From: Methylotenera sp.
GTDB taxonomy: Bacteria > Pseudomonadota > Gammaproteobacteria > Burkholderiales > Methylophilaceae
Direction of reading: 5' to 3'
NCBI GenBank assembly: GCA_030693535.1
Contig: JAUYAL010000051.1
Coordinates: 1-64,000, forward strand
DNA: 64,000 nt
The position numbers and the translations under genes were made by a program. The notes under the pieces were generated by a model. It was not told the DNA's origin and did no database searches. It saw only the letters and a program-made list of their open reading frames with translations. Positions 54,478 through 61,213 of the stretch are shown here, piece after piece; within the stretch, counting starts at the first letter, position 1, and every line of letters starts with the position of its first letter.

Positions 54478-55149
54478 TCAGGCATATGCAATCCATCCGC
54501 GAAATGCCAAGCCCACGTAGAAAACGCTGATGTTAGAGAAGCCTGCCCTTCGCATAAGCTCTTCATCTTGTTCAGGAGTAAGGATAGGCAGTTGTTTTCC
54601 AATCGTAGCCGCAGAAGTCTTTGCCTGCTCAGGATCTACTCCAGAAGATATCGCAAATGCAGCACACCTAGACAACCACAGATCACGTTCGGCAGGATTT
54701 TGAGGGATGCTGTAGTGCATGGCGACAAAAATTCCTCTAGGCTTCAATCGGGCATGAATTTCACACAATGTTCTATAGCGTTCAGCTTCATCAGTAAAAT
54801 GAAGTGTTAAAAGACAAGACGCAGCATCGAAAGGGCCCATCGGCGCTACTTCAACATATCCCTGATGCAGTTGAATTCGAGATACCAATGGTCCAAGAGC
54901 ATTCTTCGCGAGACTCAGCATTTCGGCTGAAGGATCAACACCATCAAAATGCCAACCTGAAAAAGACTCTGCGAAGAACTTAAGCTCCATTCCACCACCA
55001 GCACCAATTACTAGCACACGCCCATCTACTGGTGTGCTCTCAGCTAATAGCACGGCTGACATACGATGTATGTCACTCAAACCAGGAACACGTCTGATTG
55101 CATTTTCTGAATAGTTGGCAATAGCCTTGGAATCTGAGAAAGATGACAT
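54478..55149 (-). CDS. class I SAM-dependent methyltransferase
   Basis: A 223-residue Rossmann-fold methyltransferase with motif I VLVIGAGGGMELKFFAES, acidic motif II FDGVDPSAEML, and the post-motif region AASCLLTLHFT followed by LKPRGIFVAMHYSIPQ. The order fits the UbiE/Methyltransf_25 group. Substrate unknown; no biosynthetic neighbours are present. It is a stand-alone gene in the glmS-proximal island, leftward, with its start ATG at 55149. Confidence 0.88.
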   Translation of the reverse strand: MSSFSDSKAIANYSENAIRRVPGLSDIHRMSAVLLAESTPVDGRVLVIGAGGGMELKFFAESFSGWHFDGVDPSAEMLSLAKNALGPLVSRIQLHQGYVEVAPMGPFDAASCLLTLHFTDEAERYRTLCEIHARLKPRGIFVAMHYSIPQNPAERDLWLSRCAAFAISSGVDPEQAKTSAATIGKQLPILTPEQDEELMRRAGFSNISVFYVGLAFRGWIAYA

Positions 55150-55315
55150 GCTGTGATACCTAAAAATGAAATTAATATGCGCTGAGTAAATCTAAAGGAA
55201 ATAATGCTAACTATTTATGACCACTAAATTAATGGGCTAATTTAGACCAAAATGCAAACATTTAACTTTTAAATAAAAGGGCACTGCTAGCTCATTAAGG
55301 ATTTTGGCAATTTAA

Positions 55316-55549
55316 CTAACCAATTTTATGCGAATTTTTAAGGGCTACAGTCAGGTTTGGGAATTGCTTTTGAATAATGGAAATTGCATCATTTAAGTTT
55401 TTTGCTTCAACTAACTCAGTGAAACTAATTAAATCGGGATGTAGACTTTCACCAGCGGAGTTTGTTAGCACATTTTTACCCCAGAAATCATGGTAGTCCT
55501 TGTTTCGACCTTCTCTGATTACGACAATGCTATATATGTTTTTTGCCAA
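55316..55549 (-). CDS. hypothetical protein, 77 aa, TTG start
   Basis: An unrecognised small protein (LAKNIYSIVVIREGRNKDYHD at the start, LNDAISIIQKQFPNLTVALKN at the end), mixed alpha/beta, no membrane segment. The only sensible start is TTG 55549, with AAGGAC at a suitable distance just after the stop of an even smaller ORF (55560-55718). The pair looks like a small two-gene transcript. No function suggested. Confidence 0.45.
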   Translation of the reverse strand: MAKNIYSIVVIREGRNKDYHDFWGKNVLTNSAGESLHPDLISFTELVEAKNLNDAISIIQKQFPNLTVALKNSHKIG

Positions 55550-55559
55550 ATCAAAGTCC

Positions 55560-55718
55560 TTAATAATTAGACTGACGGCAAGTTATCTGGCGGAACGGAC
55601 TGGCTTGGGCAAAGTAAATTACATCGGGTGTATACATTTCTATGTAGTAAATGCCACGCTTCAAACTGTCAACGTTGAAAGCCTCGATAAGTTTTTCAGA
55701 AGGTGGAAAATATTTCAA
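55560..55718 (-). CDS. possible small protein, 52 aa, TTG start
   Basis: The frame encodes about 52 residues (LKYFPPSEKLIEAFNVDS at the start, PFRQITCRQSNY at the end) and is preceded by GGGGAT six bases before TTG 55718. Its stop is followed by the ribosome site of the next small gene. There is no ATG and no homology is recognised; it may also be the 3' remnant of a longer gene. The stretch 55745-55913 next to it shows nothing. Confidence 0.3.
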   Translation of the reverse strand: MKYFPPSEKLIEAFNVDSLKRGIYYIEMYTPDVIYFAQASPFRQITCRQSNY

Positions 55719-55913
55719 ACTGATATCCCCATAGCTTTGCTGTTAGTACAACACATTTACTAATGAATTGCCCGCATCCTGTATAGATGTTCATTGAAAA
55801 TGATGTAAAAATTGCCTCAATAGTTATTTTAAAAAGATTGCTCACAAATTTTCAATTTGCACTCTAATAGTAATTGTAGAAACCAATGGATATCCATATC
55901 GATTAAATTACCA

Positions 55914-56861
55914 TTACCTCTGCAATGGTTCAATAAATCGTGTCCAAAAATGCTCTGCAACACCTTCATTTCCTAGTAACTGCTCTCCACGACCACTGAA
56001 GCTCATCAATGGTTTGAACCCTAAAGAGTATCCATCGTCTGCTATGCTCATGCTTTCGTTATAACTATTATGAGTAATTCCATTTAGGCTAAAATACAGC
56101 TCATGTCCCATGCGATTATTTGCAATCCAAATTCCGCACTGACATATACGTTTACCTTGAGCGTAGACAGATGCTTCAAAAGAATTTGCATCAACTCTTT
56201 TAAATTGTGTCTCAATCCCGTGATTTCGTTTTTCCAATTCTTGAAGCGAGTTTTCGAAATAGCCAGATATGTACTCAATAGCACCTAATTGAGCCAGATC
56301 ATACTCCCTGTCAGTAAATGCTTTCTTGATTCTTAAATTGCTTGAACGATTGATAGTTTTCGGTATGGATTGAGCAATTTCATTTTGCTTAGGTACTAAT
56401 ACTTCTGTATTTAAACTTTTACGATTTAATTTCCCAATAGAAGTTTTGATCGCTTGTACTACTTGAAGGAACCCGTCATCGTACGTGGGAAAGTGTATGA
56501 TGGGTTTACCATCTGCAGTAGCTGCTAGTAACTTACCAAAAGGAAGATCATGCCAATCACAGGGTCTTAAAATTATGGGAATTACTATAGCTTCACCATT
56601 TTCGTGTCGTTGCAAAGCCCGCTTCATTTCAATCTCGAAGCAGTAGTCAGAAGCAATAAAATCAGGACTTACTAGCAATAGCACTATGTCTGCATTTTCA
56701 AACTGATTGCTAATTTCCTTGGAAAATTCTTGTCCAGCCGCAATTCTACGATCATGCCAGGTGTCTATAAGCCCTTGTCTTTTTAGACTGGCAAGATGAA
56801 TTTCAAGTCTATTGCGAAGCTCTTCATCCGCATGTGAATAGGAGAATACAAGTGTCGGCAA
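55914..56861 (-). CDS. TIR-domain protein
   Basis: Residues 1-145 form a TIR domain: MPTLVFSYSHADEELRN (strand A), HDRRIAAGQEFSKEI, NADIVLLLVSPDFIASDYC and FEIEMKRALQ. The glutamate after YC (E76 or E78) fits the catalytic Glu of TIR NADases. Residues 175-315 form a second domain of unknown type with AIEYISGYFENSLQELEKR and HELYFSLNGITHNS. Many such proteins deplete NAD in phage defence. It lies 14 bases downstream of a small gene (56876-57310), which probably supplies a sensor or regulator. Defence role is an inference from domain and context. Confidence 0.8.
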   Translation of the reverse strand: MPTLVFSYSHADEELRNRLEIHLASLKRQGLIDTWHDRRIAAGQEFSKEISNQFENADIVLLLVSPDFIASDYCFEIEMKRALQRHENGEAIVIPIILRPCDWHDLPFGKLLAATADGKPIIHFPTYDDGFLQVVQAIKTSIGKLNRKSLNTEVLVPKQNEIAQSIPKTINRSSNLRIKKAFTDREYDLAQLGAIEYISGYFENSLQELEKRNHGIETQFKRVDANSFEASVYAQGKRICQCGIWIANNRMGHELYFSLNGITHNSYNESMSIADDGYSLGFKPLMSFSGRGEQLLGNEGVAEHFWTRFIEPLQR

Positions 56862-56875
56862 CGCTTACCCCAAAT

Positions 56876-57310
56876 CTAAACCAAAGGTTTCAAGAGTGCT
56901 AAATTGATGAAATTTACAATGATCTCAGGTGCCATATGCTCAATTTCGATTCTGTCTTTGTTCTCTTCAACTTCAAAGTCAGTTATTCCTTGACCGTTGT
57001 ATGTGAATGAACCTATCACGTCTTCAAGTTCTTTAAATTTGGGGGTTATGCGTAAACAATAAATTGTGCCGAGTAACGAACCATCTTCAAGTGCGGTTGC
57101 AACCATTTGGAATCTAAGCCGCATTCCAGCAAAAAAAACATCAAAGTAATTATTGCCTGTTGGGGGCTCAAATAAGAATCCGGGTATTTTCCATTTTGAA
57201 TTTATCAAAAACTGTGACCCTCGGTAAAAGCGTTCGAATCCATCAACCAACGCAGGATAACGTTTATCAAAGTGAACAGTTTTTTCGTAGGCTTGAGCCA
57301 CCAACTTCAT
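56876..57310 (-). CDS. hypothetical protein upstream of TIR gene
   Basis: An unrecognised 144-residue protein, probably soluble, with alternating strand-like stretches (FLINSKWKIPGFLFEPP, DVFFAGMRLRFQMVAT, LLGTIYCLRITPKF) and a helical C-terminus. It shares a transcript with the TIR gene that follows after 14 bases. By analogy with other two-gene TIR loci it could sense infection or hold the TIR protein inactive, but no motif supports a specific role. Confidence 0.55.
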   Translation of the reverse strand: MKLVAQAYEKTVHFDKRYPALVDGFERFYRGSQFLINSKWKIPGFLFEPPTGNNYFDVFFAGMRLRFQMVATALEDGSLLGTIYCLRITPKFKELEDVIGSFTYNGQGITDFEVEENKDRIEIEHMAPEIIVNFINLALLKPLV

Positions 57311-57847
57311 ACATGTTTTCTGTTTAAGAATTAATTAATTAGATTGAACGAAAGCATACAATAAACTTCAATTTGTATGGCTAATTAATTTTAATCTATT
57401 GAGTGAATCAAGGAATAACACTATTGAAATCTTTACTTGCTGAAAATGGTGGTGGCTATATCAACTAAAATTTCACCTCTTGACCAGTACGTCGTTTACG
57501 CTCAATGCGTTCAGAACATTAAGATACTTCACATAACAATAAGAAATGGTTTAAATGAAATAATCTTCGAAACTAAAAATTGAGTCATTTCCTACAGATA
57601 ATCAATATTGGAAGGTGGTTTGGATAAGCAATATCGAATTAAATCCCTTTTCAAAATCAGAGTATTCAGTTTCGACATTTCTCAAAAATGTAAGTAAAGT
57701 AACACTGAACCGACTTTAAATTATCGATATAGTGACATAGAGTTACTGCCAAATGATTTAGAAGAAGTTGCTTTGTAAGGGGAATTTTGATGTTTGAATG
57801 GCCGCTTTGGGAATATAGCCGTGATTTATTTATAGTCTAACCGCTAT
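57311..57847. other. gene-poor stretch with fragments only
   Basis: No complete gene is visible. A stop-free plus-strand stretch from 57564 to 57719 (reads ESFPTDNQYWKVVWISNIE in the middle) has no good start and may be a gene remnant; a second short piece (MFEWPLWEYSRDLF, from 57790) is likewise isolated. The composition is AT-rich, as in the rest of the island. Confidence 0.4.
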
Positions 57848-58054
57848 TTAAACTACCCCACCATAACTGATTGCGCTAAGTATTTTTTTTACCTCAATAA
57901 GTCCTGAATCTGATTCAGCCATAGATATAGGAGTTGCACCTAGAATAAGATTCTTTCTGTTTAGCCAAGCTTCGGCTTCTGCTTTTGAACCGAACGTTTC
58001 AATTGCATGTGCTCGCATTTCATTAAGACGAAGTGATGTAGATTTCGTATTCAT
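57848..58054 (-). CDS. DUF2384 / MbcA-ParS-Xre toxin-binding domain protein, orphan
   Basis: From ATG 58054 the 68-residue protein has HAIETFGSKAEAEAWL, then a PISMAES segment, GLIEVKKILSAI and final YGGVV. It matches the toxin-binding domain of MbcA/ParS/Xre antitoxins and resembles the tniQ-linked protein at 11544-11753. No RES-domain toxin gene is adjacent on either side; the downstream 537 bases contain only fragments. It may be an orphan antitoxin or the remnant of a pair. Confidence 0.65.
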   Translation of the reverse strand: MNTKSTSLRLNEMRAHAIETFGSKAEAEAWLNRKNLILGATPISMAESDSGLIEVKKILSAISYGGVV

Positions 58055-58326
58055 ACATAACCACCCAAGGAATATCAAAAGTTATAAAAATTCCCGATTC
58101 AGAAACTGGTTTATGCCGCTTCTAGCCATTTTAAAATTAATTATTGACATTCAATAACGTATTTTTCCAGATATATTCAATCGGATCTGTGAGAGATCCA
58201 AGTATTTCTCATTGCCCGCCAAAGTCTAACAAATGGTGACCAAAATGATGACCATCCCCGCTTAAATCCAATCAAAAATTCTTCTTTAAATGTTTTCCAC
58301 ATAATTGATCTACCATCATTAGATGA

Positions 58327-58704
58327 TCAGAACGAATCTAACCATGTGCCCGTACGTTCCGCTTTAGTTGTATCTATACAGTCTCTACAGATGCCTTCAC
58401 TAACATCGCCAACACCACATCCTGCGCATAGTGTTGAAGCTTTCTTATGTGCCAAATAAACGGCTCTAAAAACTTCCCCATGATTTTGATGAGAAACTGA
58501 AATCTCAAGACGGCCTTTCTTATCAGTGATTCCCCATATAATGACATTCCGAAACTTTTTCAGCGAATGGATGAATTCCTCAATTACAGAATTCCAACCT
58601 ATAGGGTAGCGAGGTATACCGATCATTTGAATATTGGGTAAATCTGCAATCAAAGCATCAAAATGAAGATTTACTTTTTTGTGTGCTTTAGATGAATCCG
58701 ACAC
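58327..58704 (-). CDS. small zinc-ribbon protein, unit 2
   Basis: The start is GTG 58704, inside the 3' end of the ATPase gene and preceded by AAAGGAG, exactly as in unit 1. The 125-residue protein has an N-terminal helical part with IPRYPIGWNSVIEEFIHSL (compare FPIGWKKIVAELINTI in unit 1), a beta-rich centre and a zinc ribbon LCAGCG and ICRDC, ending in TGTWLDSF. The shared motif PIGW, zinc ribbon and WLD tail define the family. Function unknown. Confidence 0.75.
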   Translation of the reverse strand: MSDSSKAHKKVNLHFDALIADLPNIQMIGIPRYPIGWNSVIEEFIHSLKKFRNVIIWGITDKKGRLEISVSHQNHGEVFRAVYLAHKKASTLCAGCGVGDVSEGICRDCIDTTKAERTGTWLDSF

Positions 58705-59641
58705 GATTAGGCTCCTTTGCAGATTTAAATAAGGTAATGTCTTCGCAGATAATAAAGTTTCTATCTTCGTTGATCGCTCTCGTTGCTGCAAATGACAATA
58801 ATCTTGAAGCCTCTCTTGGAATGCATGCTACTAATTTATCCAATACTGAATCATCAAGCTGTGGATTAAGTACAGTTTCGTAACCATTCTCAAAGAGCAG
58901 GTTCTTGTACACATTATTCAGGATCTGCAGCATATCCTCAGGATTTAACTCACCAATCTCAATCACGTGAAATCTGGAAATGACTGGTTCTGAAATATCT
59001 TCAATATAATTGGCTGTCGCTATCCAATTAATATGACTGGCATCAAGAATGAGTTCTAAAGCCTCATCTTTAAATTGTCTGGCAGAGTGAGATTCCAATA
59101 ACGATAATAAAGGTCCTATTGGATTTTGATTGCCACTGAGATTTGTTACTTTATCCATTTCATCTAATAAAATGATTGGATTGGCACACGTGCTATCAGC
59201 TAAGGATTTGGCGACAAACCCAACATCTGCATCTCCCCATTGTAGACTGCCTCCCGCTAAGGCAAAGTTTCCAGAAATATTATTCATGGACAATCGGAAG
59301 AATGGCAAACCTAATGACTTAGCAAGTTCGCTCACAAAATAAGTTTTACCAATGCCTGGTGGCCCGAGTAGCAGAACTGGTTTAACTACAAATGGGCGTG
59401 GTAACTTTTGAGATCGAATAATGTATGGGCGATAAATATTCAATGTGTCCGTAAAATTTGGGAATTTTGAATAAAGTGTATCAATTCTTGATGTATCGTT
59501 AACCTCAAGTAACTCACGATCGGAATCCCACAATTTTTTTAAAGTTGGTCCGACTTTAGATTTGTAATCGATTCCACGATTTTTAATTTCTTTGACACGC
59601 TTCACCACATGCTCGTGTGAAACAAGTTCTATTGATTGCAT
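58688..59641 (-). CDS. Lon-like AAA+ ATPase, unit 2
   Basis: A 317-residue paralogue of the protein at 51584-52540. Walker A is LLLGPPGIGKT (residues 93-100), the substrate loop is LAGGSLQWGDADVGFVA, Walker B is IILLDEMDKV and sensor 1 is INWIATANY; the arginine region is ISEPVISRFHVIEI. Like unit 1 it lacks a protease domain. The ATG at 59641 follows AAGGAG. The last codons (NRVGFI) contain the GTG start of the zinc-ribbon gene, as in unit 1 (YRVGFIK). The two ATPases have clearly diverged, so the duplication is old or was acquired separately. Confidence 0.8.
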   Translation of the reverse strand: MQSIELVSHEHVVKRVKEIKNRGIDYKSKVGPTLKKLWDSDRELLEVNDTSRIDTLYSKFPNFTDTLNIYRPYIIRSQKLPRPFVVKPVLLLGPPGIGKTYFVSELAKSLGLPFFRLSMNNISGNFALAGGSLQWGDADVGFVAKSLADSTCANPIILLDEMDKVTNLSGNQNPIGPLLSLLESHSARQFKDEALELILDASHINWIATANYIEDISEPVISRFHVIEIGELNPEDMLQILNNVYKNLLFENGYETVLNPQLDDSVLDKLVACIPREASRLLSFAATRAINEDRNFIICEDITLFKSAKEPNRVGFI

Positions 59642-59652
59642 GATGACTCCTT

Positions 59653-59667
59653 GCCATTCGAAATGGC
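59653..59667 (-). promoter_or_regulatory. hairpin directly before unit 2 ribosome site
   Basis: On the minus strand GCCATT, loop TCG and AATGGC form a 6-base stem that ends immediately before AAGGAG (59647-59652). Unit 1 has an unrelated stem in the same place, so position is kept while sequence is not. Confidence 0.55.
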
Positions 59668-59702
59668 GATGGTTGATAAGATGACTAAAGTTAATTAGTC
59701 AG

Positions 59703-59837
59703 TCACCGACCGGTAGAGCCTATGCGCTTTAAATATAGTGCGGGATGAATGGAGGGGGTTTTAAGACGTAATCGCGCTCCCTCACATGATGTAAGGAATT
59801 CCGATGCGGTATTTAATCTTAAATGAGTTATGGACAT
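59703..59837 (-). CDS. conserved 44-aa leader peptide of AAA+ unit 2
   Basis: The ORF starts MSITHLRLNT at ATG 59837 and ends with ALYLKRIGSTGR followed by TGA. It shares only this C-terminal dodecapeptide with the leader of unit 1, and there all base differences are silent. A promoter lies eight bases upstream, so the message is nearly leaderless. The peptide lies 35 bases ahead of the hairpin and ribosome site of the ATPase. Confidence 0.55.
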   Translation of the reverse strand: MSITHLRLNTASEFLTSCEGARLRLKTPSIHPALYLKRIGSTGR

Positions 59838-59845
59838 ACATTTCT

Positions 59846-59874
59846 AATATACCTCACACCATCATTAAAGTCAA
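59846..59874 (-). promoter_or_regulatory. sigma-70 promoter of leader ORF 2
   Basis: On the minus strand TTGACT (59869-59874), a 17-base spacer and TATATT (59846-59851) form a good promoter, with the ATG of the small ORF eight bases further on. Confidence 0.6.
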
Positions 59875-60418
59875 ATAATTGTTTATAATCAAATACTTGT
59901 ACAACATAAACGATTCAGTGATTCTTTTTTATGGGAATTAATTAGACAAGTTTTCAGTGATCATTTTTAATATAAACTGATGTAAAAAGGATACTAATGA
60001 ATACATTTCATTTTATAAAAATCAATTTTACAAGATATAAAATAAAATTTTTACGATGTAAATTACATATTTCTTCAACTATTACGATGATATTTAGGTA
60101 GGAGATAGCATGAAATTTAATGAAGCTTTTGATACTTATTAATACAAGGAAATCGTTAAATTTCTTGCATTCAATTAATTTTTGGAATTTTAGACTTTCA
60201 AAGGATACTAAATGAGTAAAAAAACTGTTCTTATGGAAGGTGTAAGTTAAAAAGGAACACTGTGCAAAACTCAAGTCTGGTTGGATAAGTACTAACTAAA
60301 CCTAATGGAATTGGAGCATGGTAGGACAACATATTAATAAAATTGCGCATGTAAAAATTCATACGAATTTAAATAGTTTGAGATATGGTATGAGAGTTAA
60401 AAAACGCTTATCAAATAT
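59875..60418. other. AT-rich stretch with a remnant of a zinc-ribbon gene
   Basis: No complete gene is visible. At 60266-60295 the plus strand encodes KTQVWLDKY and a stop, almost identical to the last residues of the zinc-ribbon protein of unit 1 (KTQTWLDKY); the rest of that gene is missing. Two short sequences AAAGGATACTAA lie near 59986 and 60200. The region is therefore probably a degraded copy of the same system. Confidence 0.55.
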
Positions 60419-61213
60419 TTAAGAAGCAACATTTAATGGGCAATTGTCCATAGTCATGCAACAAGATTGTCCTTTGCGGTATTTCCAGAATAGCTCTATT
60501 TCCAAATCTTGCAAAAATATACTTGTAATTAATTCTTTTATTTGAATAGCATGATCACTGCATGACCGAATTGGTTTGCGTTTAACTTTTGAATTTTTTA
60601 TACATAAACAGGATTGTCTTTTGTTTGCTACCATATCTAATGTCTTCCAGACTGAGCAGAGATGTTTAGATCCTAGATAAAGCCTTAAAAGTGGACCGCG
60701 AGAATCATTTAATCTCACATGCTTAACGGTCAATTGTTTTTGAATAAGTAAATCATAATATTCAGCCCCCAATGCCCTTGCAGCATTTTCTGCGGAATTT
60801 TGAAACTTGGCAGCATTCCCATGCGCCCATTCTTTTCCAGGCCACTTTCGATTTTTTGCTGCACGAACTTGCAATGATAGATATCGCAGTAAATGTGACC
60901 ACCATTCAATCGCTGATTTCTGATCCAAAACCGTTAAATCTTGAAAACCCTGCCAGTTTATGCAAAATGTGCCATCATTATTTATATGACGTTCCGGACA
61001 AGAGCTTGGCAATTGATTTGGCGTTGTCTCTTTTGCGTAAATTTTATTCTTTTCATCAACTAAACTTAGTAGATATACTCTAGAACTCCCATCTGATAAT
61101 TCTAGGGTTATCTCAAAACTAGCTTCAGTTGCATTGATTCTTTTTATCAGCCGTGCATTAATTTGATCTGCAGTCTCAATTAATAAAGCAAGCGCATCAA
61201 TGCCAATTGTCAT
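60419..61213 (-). CDS. E2-like ubiquitin-conjugating family protein with zinc knuckle
   Basis: The 264-residue protein has CPERHINNDGTFCINW (residues 72-87), the His-x-n-DG-x-x-C pattern of prokaryotic E2 proteins found with CBASS cyclases; C84 is the candidate catalytic cysteine. Downstream, WPGKEWAHGNA (124-134) matches a second conserved patch. The C-terminus has C202-x-C204---C218-x2-H221, a SEC-C-like zinc knuckle. It overlaps the cyclase gene by 4 bases (ATGA), so the two proteins are made together. No E1 or JAB protease gene is seen nearby. In CBASS, E2 conjugation activates the nucleotide synthase; the same for this class III cyclase is an inference. Confidence 0.65.
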   Translation of the reverse strand: MTIGIDALALLIETADQINARLIKRINATEASFEITLELSDGSSRVYLLSLVDEKNKIYAKETTPNQLPSSCPERHINNDGTFCINWQGFQDLTVLDQKSAIEWWSHLLRYLSLQVRAAKNRKWPGKEWAHGNAAKFQNSAENAARALGAEYYDLLIQKQLTVKHVRLNDSRGPLLRLYLGSKHLCSVWKTLDMVANKRQSCLCIKNSKVKRKPIRSCSDHAIQIKELITSIFLQDLEIELFWKYRKGQSCCMTMDNCPLNVAS

